Assembly: GCA_021286765.1 (NCBI GenBank)
Contig: JAJTBS010000002.1
Coordinates: 682,001-746,000, forward strand
DNA: 64,000 bases
DNA from: Holophagaceae bacterium
GTDB lineage: Bacteria > Acidobacteriota > Holophagae > Holophagales > Holophagaceae
Direction of reading: 5' to 3'
Each line of letters opens with the position of its first letter. Positions within the stretch are counted from its first letter, which is position 1. The notes below the pieces were generated by a model. That model was not told the DNA's origin, ran no database searches, and saw only the letters and a list, made by a program, of their open reading frames with translations. The position numbers were made by a program, and so were the translations under genes. This document shows, one piece after another, positions 49,326 through 58,237 of the stretch.

Positions 49326-49913
49326 CTAGCTTTCTGCGAGCGCCTTCCCTGTTTCGGGCAGCAGGGCGGTGGCCAGATCCGAGGCCGCGCGGTAGTAGGC
49401 GTGGGCGGACACCTGCGGCAGCTGCTCAGCCACCACCTTCACGAAGGGCGCAAGGTGCTCCCGCACCAGGCGCTGGGCCAGTTCAGCGCAGCGCCGACGC
49501 TCGCCAGGATCGCCCTCGATGACCTGGCCCAGCAGAAAGCTCAGGCAGGCCAGCTCCAGGCCCAGGTGATCGGGGGGCACGGCCAGATCCTCCTGGACGC
49601 TGATGTCGGCCTCGTCGTAGATGGCCCGGAGGGGCCCGAGCACCTCGGGGGCCATCTGGTGGCCCCGGGCCTGGACCGATTCGAAGAGGTGCACGACGTC
49701 GGTGCCCCTGGACTGGAGGAACAGCCGGGTGTACTCCACGGCCTGGTCTTCCCCGGGAAGGGCGCATTCAGCCATCTGGCGCAGAGGCTCGGCGAGGGCC
49801 GAAGGGGGGCCTTGGTTCAGCAGGTCCTCAAGGGCCTCCTTCAAGTCCCCCTCGGGCTCCAGGAAAGCCTCGGCGAGGATCTGGGCGAGGTCTGCCAGCA
49901 GGGCAAGCGTCAT
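49326..49913 (-). CDS. TorD/DmsD-type molybdoenzyme chaperone
   Basis: A 195-residue all-helical protein of the TorD family. The central EYTRLFLQSRGTDVVHLFES corresponds to the conserved E-Y-x-R-L-F block, and PPDHLGLELACLSFLLGQ to the PDHLxxEL-type motif that recognises Tat signal peptides and holds the apo-enzyme until cofactor insertion. It lies 10 bp downstream of the NrfD-type subunit gene and serves the Tat-exported reductase at 51.5-53.7 kb. Confidence 0.9.
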   Translation of the reverse strand: MTLALLADLAQILAEAFLEPEGDLKEALEDLLNQGPPSALAEPLRQMAECALPGEDQAVEYTRLFLQSRGTDVVHLFESVQARGHQMAPEVLGPLRAIYDEADISVQEDLAVPPDHLGLELACLSFLLGQVIEGDPGERRRCAELAQRLVREHLAPFVKVVAEQLPQVSAHAYYRAASDLATALLPETGKALAES

Positions 49914-49923
49914 GTCCGGGCCC

Positions 49924-50904
49924 TCAGCGCAGCATCCCCATCTTGTGGAAGCTGCTCAGCTGACCAGCGTAGACGAAGATGTAGCGGAGGAGAAACCCGC
50001 CGAAGAGCACCAATCCGGCGGCCGTCAGGGCGAGGTTCCGGCTTCCGTGGAACGGCCGCCCCTTGAGCAGGCTGGGAGCCAGCTCATAGACCTCGATCCC
50101 CAGGGGGACCAGGAGCCCGAAGCCCAGGAAACAGACCCAGAAGACGAAGGTGTAGGGCCCGCCCAGGATCAACCAGAGGGCCTGCTTCACGGCCAGGACT
50201 GAGAGCTGGCCGTGGATCAGGTAGGGCAGGATGATGAAGAGCTCCAGGGAGATGAAGATCACGTCCAGCCAGACCAGGAACTTCAGGTCGCGCTGCTCCA
50301 CGGGGTTCCGCTTGTCCAGCACCAGGGCCAGCAGCAGGGCCGCGGTGCCGCTGGAGAGGGCCGAGAACAGGAACATCTGGGCCACCAGGTTGGTGTTCCA
50401 GAAGGGACGGGCCGACACGGCGCCCAGCAGAACGCCCGTGTAGATGCCCACGCCGATGGAGAAGGGGAAGCCCGCCATGGCGATGGTCTTGCGGTGGGCG
50501 CTGAGGTCCACATTGAGGCGATGCACCTGCTTCCAGGTGGCGGGCACCTTGGCGAAGAGCCTCTGCCGCCAGTCCTCGGGCAGCCACGCGAAGGCGTAGA
50601 CGAAGGCGATGAGGGTGAAGATCGTCAGCAGGTACGACCCGATGGACATGGGACTCTCCCACCGGAAGTGGGTGAACAGCTTGTAGAAGCGGTACCAGTG
50701 GCCCAGGTCGAGGATGAGCAGGCCTGAGCCGATGGCCACGGGCCAGGGCGCCAGCAGGGCCCCCATGCGGGCAATGCGGGGGTGGGCCGGTTGACCATCC
50801 ACCTCCAGGTAGTTGGCGAGGCCCGCCGCGAAGAAGAGCCCGGCGGACAGGCCACCCAGGAACAGGTAGACCACGATGAGGAGACCCCAGTTGAATTCGT
50901 GCAT
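49924..50904 (-). CDS. NrfD/PsrC-type membrane anchor subunit
   Basis: A 326-residue protein with eight or nine membrane helices. It starts with WGLLIVVYLFLGGLSAGLFF, a typical NrfD/PsrC N-terminus, with LILDLGHWYRFYKL in the next loop. The family takes electrons from menaquinol and passes them to a four-cluster ferredoxin subunit. It is 9 bp after that subunit's gene. Together with the Mo protein and ferredoxin it forms a three-subunit PsrABC-like reductase. Confidence 0.93.
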   Translation of the reverse strand: MHEFNWGLLIVVYLFLGGLSAGLFFAAGLANYLEVDGQPAHPRIARMGALLAPWPVAIGSGLLILDLGHWYRFYKLFTHFRWESPMSIGSYLLTIFTLIAFVYAFAWLPEDWRQRLFAKVPATWKQVHRLNVDLSAHRKTIAMAGFPFSIGVGIYTGVLLGAVSARPFWNTNLVAQMFLFSALSSGTAALLLALVLDKRNPVEQRDLKFLVWLDVIFISLELFIILPYLIHGQLSVLAVKQALWLILGGPYTFVFWVCFLGFGLLVPLGIEVYELAPSLLKGRPFHGSRNLALTAAGLVLFGGFLLRYIFVYAGQLSSFHKMGMLR

Positions 50905-50913
50905 CGCCGTCTC

Positions 50914-51465
50914 CTAGACCAGGTAGTAGAGCTGGGGGCCATTGCCCGTCTGAGGTTCCTTGACCTGGTAGCGCCGGGTGGAGAGCAGCTCGTGGATCCG
51001 GCTGGTGGGATCCTCCAGGTCGCCGAAGACCCGCACCTTGCTGGGGCAGGTCTCCACGCAGGCGGGCAGGACGCCGCCATCGATGCGATGGATGCAGAGG
51101 GTGCACTTGTGGACCGTGCCACTCTCCTCGTGGAAATACCGCGCATCGTAGGGGCAGGCGATCATGCAGTAGCGGCAGCCGATGCAGTCGTCCTCGGCCA
51201 CCAGCACCACACCGTCCTTGCGCTGCCAGGAGGCCCCCGTGGGGCAGACCCGCACGCAGGAGGGGTGCTCGCAGTGGTGGCACTGCTCGGGCTCGAAATC
51301 GATGCGCAGCTTGGGGTACTCGCCCTGGTGCGACTCGTTGATCCAGTTCCGGAAGTTGCCCACCGGGACCTCGTTCTCGGCCTTGCAGGCCACGGCGCAG
51401 GCCTTGCAGTTGATGCATTTCCTGGAGTCGATGACCAGGGCGTAGCGGCGTTTCTTCATGGCCAT
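50914..51465 (-). CDS. Four-[4Fe-4S] ferredoxin-like subunit (PsrB/PhsB/DmsB type)
   Basis: 183 residues from ATG 51465 (GGGGAGG ahead). Sixteen cysteines form four clusters: CINCKACAVAC, CHHCEHPSCVRVC, CIGCRYCMIAC and CTLC with two later cysteines (ACVETC). It carries electrons between the NrfD anchor and the molybdenum subunit and should be co-exported with the latter, since it has no signal of its own. Gaps of 9 to 10 bp on both sides fix it in the operon. Confidence 0.94.
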   Translation of the reverse strand: MAMKKRRYALVIDSRKCINCKACAVACKAENEVPVGNFRNWINESHQGEYPKLRIDFEPEQCHHCEHPSCVRVCPTGASWQRKDGVVLVAEDDCIGCRYCMIACPYDARYFHEESGTVHKCTLCIHRIDGGVLPACVETCPSKVRVFGDLEDPTSRIHELLSTRRYQVKEPQTGNGPQLYYLV

Positions 51466-51475
51466 GGCGCCTCCC

Positions 51476-53662
51476 CTATGCGTTCGCGACTTTGACGAAG
51501 GTTTCGTGGAAGGCGGCATTGCCCGAGACCTTGTCCCAGGCCGTCTCCAGCAGCACGGCGTCGCTGGCGCCCACGTTGTAGACGAGGCTCTGCATCTTCG
51601 ACTTCTTGCCGAAACCGTGGAGCATGAACACGCAGTCGGGCCGGATCTCCTCGGTGACGCGCGCCTTGAGCTTCACGGTGCCCACGCTGCTGGTGACCTG
51701 GACCGTGGAACCGGTGCGGATGCCCAGACGCTCGGCCGGCTTCGGATTGATCCAGAGGTCGTTCTCCTTCATGTGCTCGTTCAGCCAGACGTTGTTGGTC
51801 TGGTTGGCGTGGGTGAAATAGCCGACCCGACCCAGGATCAGGCGGAAGCGGTCGCTGGGCGGCGGCACCGGCGCGCTGTAGACCGGCAGGGGGTCATGAC
51901 CTGCCTCCTGCAGCCGCTCGGAGAACAGTTCGATCTTGCCGGTCTTGGTGACGAAGCGGTGGTCCGGCGTCAGCGTCTTGCCGTAGCTGGGCTGGCCGGT
52001 GGCGGCCCACACCCCGTGCTTCTTCATGTGCTCGGCCGCCATGGGGATGGGCAGTTCCTTGAACTCGGCCTCGACCCACTGCTCGATGGTGTAGTCGAAG
52101 TAGTCGGAGAGGCCCAGGCGCTTGGCGAGGCCCTGCACGATCTCCAGGTTGGGTTTCGTGTCGTGGATGGGCTTCACCACCTGCTGGCGGTAGACCACGG
52201 CGGGCCAGATGCCGGGCATGACTTCCACAGGGTCCGTGCGCTCCAGGTAGGCGCTCTCGGGGAAGACCACGTCGGCATACCAGGCCATGTCGCTCATGGC
52301 CACGTCGATGACGCCGATGAAGTCCATCTGCTCGATCATTCTCAGGGTCTTGGCCTGGTCGGGCATGGCGTTCATCGGATCCTGCTTGTAGACCATCCAG
52401 GCCTTCACGGGGTAGGGCTTCCCGCTGAGCACGTTCTCGCGCAGCTTCAGGTAGACGCCGTCGCCCTTGGCGGCCAGGGGGAAGTGCTTGTCGATCTCGT
52501 CGACGCGCGGCGCCTTGGGCTCATCCCAGGGCATGAAGAGGAATTCACCCTTGGGCAGCTTGGCGTTGGGCACCATGCCGCCCACCTGGTCCCAGTTGCC
52601 CACGATGGCGTTGAGGATGGCCTGGGCGCGGCGCATCTGGAAGTCGTTCTGGTACCACGAGGAGCGCCGCCCGGCGTAGTAGAGGGCCCGGGGTGCGGCA
52701 TCGGAGAACTCCCGGGCGATGCGGACGATGTCCTTCGCCGGGATCTCCGTTTCCTTCTCGGCCCACTCCGGGGTGTACTGCTTCACGTGCTCGGCCAGCT
52801 GATCGAAGCCGGTGGTATAGGCCGCGACAAAGTCCTTGCTGTGGCGGTTCTCCTTGATGATCACGTGGATCATCGCGAGGATGAACGCCAGGTCGGTGCC
52901 GGGCTTGATGGGGTACCACTCGTCCGCCTTGGCGGCCGTGACGGTGAAGCGGGGATCGAGGTAGACCAGCTTGGCCTTGCGTTCCATCACGCCGCCGATG
53001 AGGTCCATGGTGTCGGGCGTGATGATGCTCTCGAAGCGGTTCGCGCCGGACATGATGACGAACTTGCTGTTGAGCAGGTCGAAGCTGGGCACGGTACCGA
53101 AGGTGGCGCTGTAGGCCAGGTTCACCGAAGCCAGGCACAGCGTGGGATGGCGCACGAGGTTGGGTGAGCCGAAGGCCAGGCCGAGGTTCTTGAAAAACAC
53201 CTCCTGGAAGCCCTCGGTGGAGGACCACAGCGTGCCCTCGGGGCCGTGCTTGGCCTTCACTTCGGAGAGCTTCTTCGCCGCGAAATCGAAGGCTTCGTCC
53301 CAGCTCACGGCCCTCCACTTTCCCTCGCCCCGGGCGCCCACGCGGATCATGGGCTGCTTGAGGCGGTCGGGATCGTAGACCTGCTTGATGGCCGCGTTGC
53401 CGCGGGCGCAGAGCATGTCCCGGGACTTCGGGTTCTCGGGGTTGGGGTTCAGCTTCTTGACGACCCCCTTCTCCACCACGGCGATGGCAGAGCACTTGTT
53501 GGGGCACAGCTCGCAGGTGGTCGGCACCTCGCGGTTGTCGGCCTGGCCGCTCCGGCCCTTCTTGAAGTAGCTGAGGCAGCCCACCTGGAGGGTGGTGGCG
53601 GCCCCGGCAGTGGCGCCCGCGGCCTTCAGGAAGAGGCGGCGATCCATGAGCTTGGTTCCCAT
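51476..53662 (-). CDS. Tat-exported Mo-bis-MGD reductase, catalytic subunit (polysulfide/thiosulfate/arsenate-type)
   Basis: 728 residues. The Tat motif DRRLFLK (Arg8-Arg9) is followed by a [4Fe-4S] site (C50, C53, C57 and C85; CELCPNKC, MLCARG). The likely molybdenum ligand is C176 in RHPTLCLASVNLAYS. The family includes PsrA, PhsA, TtrA and ArrA; the length and gene set (ferredoxin plus NrfD) fit PsrABC/PhsABC best, but the ligand environment alone does not name the substrate. It reduces an extracytoplasmic acceptor with electrons from the quinone pool. ATG 53662 has GGGAG ahead. Its neighbours supply chaperone and, upstream, a porin-like barrel and cytochrome c. Confidence 0.88.
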   Translation of the reverse strand: MGTKLMDRRLFLKAAGATAGAATTLQVGCLSYFKKGRSGQADNREVPTTCELCPNKCSAIAVVEKGVVKKLNPNPENPKSRDMLCARGNAAIKQVYDPDRLKQPMIRVGARGEGKWRAVSWDEAFDFAAKKLSEVKAKHGPEGTLWSSTEGFQEVFFKNLGLAFGSPNLVRHPTLCLASVNLAYSATFGTVPSFDLLNSKFVIMSGANRFESIITPDTMDLIGGVMERKAKLVYLDPRFTVTAAKADEWYPIKPGTDLAFILAMIHVIIKENRHSKDFVAAYTTGFDQLAEHVKQYTPEWAEKETEIPAKDIVRIAREFSDAAPRALYYAGRRSSWYQNDFQMRRAQAILNAIVGNWDQVGGMVPNAKLPKGEFLFMPWDEPKAPRVDEIDKHFPLAAKGDGVYLKLRENVLSGKPYPVKAWMVYKQDPMNAMPDQAKTLRMIEQMDFIGVIDVAMSDMAWYADVVFPESAYLERTDPVEVMPGIWPAVVYRQQVVKPIHDTKPNLEIVQGLAKRLGLSDYFDYTIEQWVEAEFKELPIPMAAEHMKKHGVWAATGQPSYGKTLTPDHRFVTKTGKIELFSERLQEAGHDPLPVYSAPVPPPSDRFRLILGRVGYFTHANQTNNVWLNEHMKENDLWINPKPAERLGIRTGSTVQVTSSVGTVKLKARVTEEIRPDCVFMLHGFGKKSKMQSLVYNVGASDAVLLETAWDKVSGNAAFHETFVKVANA

Positions 53663-53737
53663 CGGGGTCTCCCTGAAAAGGCGGGAAAGGGGAGGCCGGG
53701 CCGGAAGGTCGCCCTTCCGGCCCGGAGGCTACAGGTG

Positions 53738-55450
53738 CTAGAACTTCACCTCGATCGAGGCGTACATGGTCTTCACCGCGGCGGGGAAGCCGTACTGCAG
53801 CATCGGGTTCTTGCCCAGATCGTAGGCATCCTCCCAGCTCTGGCCGGGCATGGAGGGCCCGGGGGAGATGTGCCAGCCGCTGAAGGCGTGGCTGTACTTG
53901 TAGTCCAGGTAGCCGAGGCGGAAGGCGGCGTTCTTGGCGAACTGCCAGTGGATGTAGCCCTCCCACACGTCGCCGCGGGTGCCGAGCTTCTCCGAGGCCT
54001 CGCCGGTGGCCGGGCTGTAGGTGAACCAGCGGGGCGAGCCGTGGTTGAACTCCAGGCCGACGCCAAAGGTCTGGACGGGATCCCAGCGCATGCCCACGTA
54101 GTAGGCACTGGCGGTCTGGCTGTGCGTGGCGTCGCCGAGAAGGCCGCCGAAGCCCGCGAGCTGCTGCGTGCCGCCCATGTTGGCGGGGAAGGTCCAGTAG
54201 GCGCCGTACTGGCTCGTCTTGCCGTTGGGGTTGCTCTTGATGTGCCCGTAGCTGGCGAAGTAGGTGAAGGTGTCGCCCACCTTGTGCTTCCAGGTGGCGG
54301 TCCACTGGTCCATGTCACCCAGGTTGTTGGTGGCGGTCACGTACTGGATGGCGGGCATGCCGCCCATGCCGGGCATGGCGGGCACGGGGAAGTTGTTGGT
54401 GCTTCCGAAGGGGATGTCCGTCATGTTGCCGAAGCGGTTGAAGCCCAGATAGAAGTTGGCGCTCTGGACGCTCTCGCCCAACTGGAAGAGCAGGGGCATG
54501 TCGAACATGGCGCCCAGGACGGTGGTGTCCTTGAGGGGGCCGATGCTGTTGACCTGCAGGGTGGCGTTTTGCGCGTTGGGCGTGGTGGGGTTCGCCCAGT
54601 CGACGTTGGTGAAGTTGAAGCCCACGGGGGCGGCGCTCGCCTTGACGTTGCCACCACCGCCGAAGCCGGACTCGTAGCCCACGCCGTAACAGAGGCCCAG
54701 CAGGGTGCCTTCCGGCAGGCCCAGCTTCTCCAGGGGGAATTTCAGGCCGATGCCGTCCACCTGGGCATTCACGGCCAGGGCCTGGGGCGTGGCCTGGCGC
54801 TCGGTGCCTTCCTTCACTTCGAAGGGCGGCCCATCCGAGGTGTTCTGGCGGCCGATGGACAGGATGGCCATGGGGAAGTCGTAGACCAGGCTTGCGCGCT
54901 CCACCCGGAGCACATCGGTGCCGGGGACCTTCGCATCGTTGAAGGAGTTCTGGACGGTATTGGGCGAGCCGTTGAAGGTCGGCACATCGGCGCCGCCATG
55001 GACCTTGTACATGGTCAGGCGACCCATGATCTTGGCGTGCTCATTGATGGTGATGCCCATCTTGAGGCGCAGGCGTGTGGACCACTGCACGGAGTTGGTG
55101 TAGTCCTGGCCGGGCACCTGCTGGGTGAGCGCCATGAAGGGATAGGGGTTGCCGGGAATGCCGGGGTTCTGGGCGAAGCCCATGAACTGCTGGTAGGGCT
55201 TGAAGGTCCAGGTGCTGCTCTCGAAGCGGGTGCGGAGGTCACCGCCCCACTGGATATTGTCGCCGGCGACCTTGGTCTCGACCTTGACGAGGCGCGTGTC
55301 GAGCTCCTGCGCGGCGTTGGCCTTCTCCTCGACGGCCTTGAGCTGGACCTTCAGCTGTTCGATCTGCTTCTTCAGATCCTCGTTGGACTGGGCGCTCAGC
55401 ACCGCAGGCGCCGCCAGGGCGACCAAGGCGAGCATGATTCGGGCGTTCAT
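53738..55450 (-). CDS. DUF3373-type outer-membrane porin
   Basis: A 570-residue protein. The signal peptide MNARIMLALVALAAPAVLSA is followed by a periplasmic coiled coil (about 22-60; NEDLKKQIEQLKVQLKAVEE) and a large barrel with an MPGMGGMPA loop, ending VKTMYASIEVKF with the terminal Phe. It resembles the DUF3373 family of metal- and sulfur-reducing bacteria, whose members accompany respiratory operons and act as substrate channels or redox-partner scaffolds. It stands between the cytochrome gene and the reductase (54 and 75 bp gaps), so it may admit the electron acceptor. Confidence 0.8.
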   Translation of the reverse strand: MNARIMLALVALAAPAVLSAQSNEDLKKQIEQLKVQLKAVEEKANAAQELDTRLVKVETKVAGDNIQWGGDLRTRFESSTWTFKPYQQFMGFAQNPGIPGNPYPFMALTQQVPGQDYTNSVQWSTRLRLKMGITINEHAKIMGRLTMYKVHGGADVPTFNGSPNTVQNSFNDAKVPGTDVLRVERASLVYDFPMAILSIGRQNTSDGPPFEVKEGTERQATPQALAVNAQVDGIGLKFPLEKLGLPEGTLLGLCYGVGYESGFGGGGNVKASAAPVGFNFTNVDWANPTTPNAQNATLQVNSIGPLKDTTVLGAMFDMPLLFQLGESVQSANFYLGFNRFGNMTDIPFGSTNNFPVPAMPGMGGMPAIQYVTATNNLGDMDQWTATWKHKVGDTFTYFASYGHIKSNPNGKTSQYGAYWTFPANMGGTQQLAGFGGLLGDATHSQTASAYYVGMRWDPVQTFGVGLEFNHGSPRWFTYSPATGEASEKLGTRGDVWEGYIHWQFAKNAAFRLGYLDYKYSHAFSGWHISPGPSMPGQSWEDAYDLGKNPMLQYGFPAAVKTMYASIEVKF

Positions 55451-55504
55451 GGGATGTTCTCCGGGTTCGGGATTCAGGGAAGGGGGGGCTTCGTGCGCGG
55501 AGGC

Positions 55505-55825
55505 TCAGCCGCCGCAGGTTTCGGGCTGCGGGGAGTCGGAGGCGTGGTTCACCAGGAAGGTCTGGACGTCCTTGACCTGCTCAGGCTTCAGGACGGTGTC
55601 GAGCTTCTCGGCGCCCTTCTTGTGCTTGCCGGCGGCGAAATAGGCCTTCCACTGGGCCTGGGTCTTGGAGAGCGGGGTGATCTCCTTGGCGGCGCTGCCC
55701 GGGGCGTGGCAGGTCTTGCAGGTCTTCTTGAAGAAGAACTTGCCCTTGGTGTCGCTGCCGCCTTCGGCAGCCAGGGGCGCCACGAGGGCGGCGATGAGGG
55801 CGAGGAGCCTGAGGGTGTTCCGCAT
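55505..55825 (-). CDS. Small periplasmic c-type cytochrome, mono-heme
   Basis: 106 residues. The signal peptide is MRNTLRLLALIAALVAPLAA. One haem site, CKTCH (KTCKTCHAPGS), lies near residue 36. A distal methionine is not obvious in the short sequence, so the sixth ligand is uncertain. The C-terminal CGG adds a third cysteine. It is the first gene of the leftward respiratory operon and may carry electrons to or from the Mo enzyme in the periplasm. The ribosome binding site is weak. Confidence 0.8.
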   Translation of the reverse strand: MRNTLRLLALIAALVAPLAAEGGSDTKGKFFFKKTCKTCHAPGSAAKEITPLSKTQAQWKAYFAAGKHKKGAEKLDTVLKPEQVKDVQTFLVNHASDSPQPETCGG

Positions 55826-56116
55826 GGAGCACGTCCTTTCTTGAAGGGAATGGGAGGCAGGGCGACGCCATCCCGGGCCGGGGTGGGCGCTGGGTTCGTT
55901 CAATCCGCGGAGGGCCAGCGAGAAAGCCGCGCGGGTGGTTCTCGACATTGATGATGAAGAGGTGAATAGGACGGTCAAGTCGTTCGTGACTATGATCACT
56001 ATTAATTAAATAACCACAAAGTAATTTGATTCTCCCGCTCCCGATTGGCACAGATCTGGAGACGGGCCCTCCGGGCCTGCAGACGGCTGCTATGGTGGGG
56101 TTCCAAGGATGCCGTC
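55826..56116. other. Intergenic regulatory region between cytochrome operon and [2Fe-2S] gene
   Basis: About 290 bp between divergent units. It is AT-rich at 55960-56040. It holds a CRP/FNR-type palindrome (55987-56000) and, on the minus strand, TTGACC (55978-55973) as a possible -35 for the respiratory operon, although no good -10 follows. No gene is present. Confidence 0.6.
55987..56000. promoter_or_regulatory. CRP/FNR-family operator
   Basis: GTGA-N6-TCAC is a perfect inverted repeat (CGTGACTATGATCACT) matching the CRP core TGTGA-N6-TCACA at the inner bases. Its centre is about 15-18 bp from the candidate -35 TTGACC of the respiratory operon. Oxygen- or electron-acceptor control through a CRP/FNR-type regulator would be expected for such an operon. 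Confidence 0.55.
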
Positions 56117-56494
56117 ATGGACCGCGAAGCCCCTCTCCCCACGCCCGAGCAGGATGCCGTCGTCACGCCGGTGATGGGTCCCTCGCTGAAGCGGCAGATC
56201 CTCGTCTGCACCTCCAAGAGCTGCGCGGCAAACGGTTCGGAGGCGGTGCTGGAGGCCTTCAAGGCCCAGCTCATCGAAGAACAGCTGCTCTTCTACAAGC
56301 ACAACCGGGAGGGCGAGATTCAGTGCATCCAGTGCGGGTCCGTGGGCTTTTGCGCCATCGGCCCGGCGGTGCTGGTGTACCCCGATGGCATCTGGTACGC
56401 CCATGTCACGCCGGCGGACGTGCCCGAGATTATCGAAAGCCACCTGAAGGGCGGGGTGCCTGTGGAGCGCCTGGTGCGGAAGCGCCTGGGTTAA
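56117..56494 (+). CDS. Thioredoxin-like [2Fe-2S] ferredoxin
   Basis: 125 residues from ATG 56117 (AAGGA ahead). LVCTSKSCAANGSEAVLEAF and IQCIQCGSVGFCAIGPAVLV hold the four cluster-ligating cysteines of thioredoxin-fold [2Fe-2S] proteins, with the pattern of NuoE/HoxF-like ferredoxins. It is probably an electron carrier. It is divergent from the respiratory operon and convergent with mobA, whose stop overlaps its end by four bases. A link with cofactor synthesis or the reductase is suggested only by position. Confidence 0.82.
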   Translation: MDREAPLPTPEQDAVVTPVMGPSLKRQILVCTSKSCAANGSEAVLEAFKAQLIEEQLLFYKHNREGEIQCIQCGSVGFCAIGPAVLVYPDGIWYAHVTPADVPEIIESHLKGGVPVERLVRKRLG

Positions 56495-57060
56495 GGCCGC
56501 TCGCGTTCCCAGGCCCGCCGGTCCTCCGGTGTGTCCACGTCCAGCCACTCGGCACCATCGCTGGGCAGGGCCAGGTGGGGCAGGCGGGTCGCGAGGGCGT
56601 ACAGGGATCGCTCGGCACTGGCGGCAAGCCGGGCGCGGAGAGCATCGGGCAGCCACCCTCCCAGCGGCTGCAGATGACCGCCGTGCAGGGCCATCACCCA
56701 ATGGGCGGCCGCGGGATCTGCGGCTTCACTGACTGTCGCCCATTCCTTGAGCCGCTGCGGGGTCCAGCGCACCTGGTCGCAGGCGACGATCCACCAGCGG
56801 TCCACGGCCGGGGCCTCCTGCCCCGCCCAGGTGCGCAGCGCCACGGCGGGCCCCTCGCGGGGATCTTCGAGCCGCGGCAGATCCAGATGGTCCGGCAGGG
56901 GATCACCGAGCACCTGCACGGGCCCGGTGAGGAACACGCTGGCGAAGACCCGCACCAGGTGTCCTCCCCAGGAGCCGCCCTGGGGATGATCCAGCGCGTG
57001 CTTCGGAGCGCCCATGCGGGTTCCGCTTCCGCCGCTCAGGAGCAGCAGCCCGGCCTTCAT
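56491..57060 (-). CDS. mobA: Molybdenum cofactor guanylyltransferase-like protein
   Basis: A 189-residue nucleotidyltransferase of the MobA/IspD fold. GLLLLSGGSGTRMGAPKHAL is the NTP-binding loop with the conserved GGxGxRMG, and WWIVACDQVRW the metal-binding Asp region. It would attach GMP to molybdopterin, the step needed for the bis-MGD reductase encoded nearby. ATG 57060 overlaps the moaA stop (ATGA), so the two are coupled. It lacks some C-terminal MobA elements, and MocA-like CMP transfer cannot be excluded. Confidence 0.8.
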   Translation of the reverse strand: MKAGLLLLSGGSGTRMGAPKHALDHPQGGSWGGHLVRVFASVFLTGPVQVLGDPLPDHLDLPRLEDPREGPAVALRTWAGQEAPAVDRWWIVACDQVRWTPQRLKEWATVSEAADPAAAHWVMALHGGHLQPLGGWLPDALRARLAASAERSLYALATRLPHLALPSDGAEWLDVDTPEDRRAWERERP

Positions 57061-58103
57061 CCCCCAACCTGCCACATGCCCTGCGCGAACGTGGGTTGCC
57101 CACCGGTACGCATGGGGTGGCAGTCCAGCTTTTGGGTGAGGGCCTGCCGGATGAGCCGGACGAGGTCATCGTGCGTGGCGTGGTTGCGCAGCGGCTCGAG
57201 GAGATCCACCGGCTGGTTGCCAAAGAGGCAGGCCTTCAGGGCACCCTGGCTCGTGAGGCGGACCCGGTTGCAGCGGTCGCAGAAATCGGCGCTGAGAGTG
57301 GAGATGACGCCGACCTTCCCGGTGCTGCCGGGAATCCCGAAGAGCCGGGCTGGACCCTCCTCCAGGCCCAGCACGGGCTCCTCTTCCAAGTCAGTGCCGA
57401 GGCCCTCCTGGATCGTGCGGAGGATCTCCGCCGCGGGCATGAACTGATCCTGTCCCCAGCCGTTGCCCTGGTAGGGCATGAACTCGATGAAGCGCACCTG
57501 GAAGCCGCCCGTCTGGGCGAGGCGCGTGAGGGGCAGGATCTGGTCTTCGTTCCATCCGCGGAGCACCACGGCGTTCAGCTTGGTTTTCAGCCCCACGGAC
57601 CGGGCGGCTTCCAGGCCCGCGAGGACCTTGCCGAGCTGATTCTTCCCGGTGAGGTGGGCAAAGGAGGCCGCGTCCGCCGCATCGAGGCTGACGTTGACCC
57701 CGGCGAGTCCCGCATCGCGCAAGGCCCGGGCCTTGCGGGCCAGATGGAGGCCGTTGGTGGTGAGGTGGACGCGCCCTTCCACCTCGGGGCTTATGCCCGC
57801 AATGATCGTCTCGAGGTCGCGCCGCAGGAGGGGTTCGCCGCCGGTGAGGCGGACCTTCCGGATGCCCAGGCTGGTGAACACCTTCACCAGCTGGACCACC
57901 TCGTTGCGGCTCATGGCCGGTGCCTGCGCCCGCTCGGCGACGCCGGTGCGGGGCTTGCAATAGACGCAGGCGAGGTTGCACTGCTCGGTGACGGAGACCC
58001 GCAGGTAGGTGATGGCGCGGCCCAGCCCGTCCTTCAGGCCATCCCTCACGCGGAGCATGCGCGGCAGGTGATTCTCTGGCGGGGTGGCAAAGAGGGGGGA
58101 CAC
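57057..58103 (-). CDS. moaA: GTP 3',8-cyclase MoaA
   Basis: A 348-residue radical-SAM enzyme that starts molybdenum-cofactor synthesis from GTP. The N-terminal cluster motif CNLACVYC (C-x3-C-x2-C) and C-terminal cluster CDRCNRVRLTSQGALKAC (C-x2-C-x13-C) are both intact. The protein ends with the Gly-Gly tail (WQVGG) that MoaA needs for activity. GTG 58103 with GGAG five bases ahead is preferred to the GTG at 58118. It is translationally coupled to mobA and divergent from tatD. Confidence 0.93.
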   Translation of the reverse strand: MSPLFATPPENHLPRMLRVRDGLKDGLGRAITYLRVSVTEQCNLACVYCKPRTGVAERAQAPAMSRNEVVQLVKVFTSLGIRKVRLTGGEPLLRRDLETIIAGISPEVEGRVHLTTNGLHLARKARALRDAGLAGVNVSLDAADAASFAHLTGKNQLGKVLAGLEAARSVGLKTKLNAVVLRGWNEDQILPLTRLAQTGGFQVRFIEFMPYQGNGWGQDQFMPAAEILRTIQEGLGTDLEEEPVLGLEEGPARLFGIPGSTGKVGVISTLSADFCDRCNRVRLTSQGALKACLFGNQPVDLLEPLRNHATHDDLVRLIRQALTQKLDCHPMRTGGQPTFAQGMWQVGG

Positions 58104-58237
58104 GGGGGCTCCAAGCACCTACAGGATGCAGGCATCGCCGGGCTCCGGCCTGGGATCGTGCCGAAGGTCACAGGCGGCAGGGTGGCGGGAATGTGACCCC
58201 GCGCTGCCTCCGCCCCCGTTCGTGGGACCATGGGGCC

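Noticed and set aside
56044-56062. Second sigma-54 promoter (TGGCACAGATCTGGA) ahead of the [2Fe-2S] gene
   Set aside because: The -12 element lacks the required GC.
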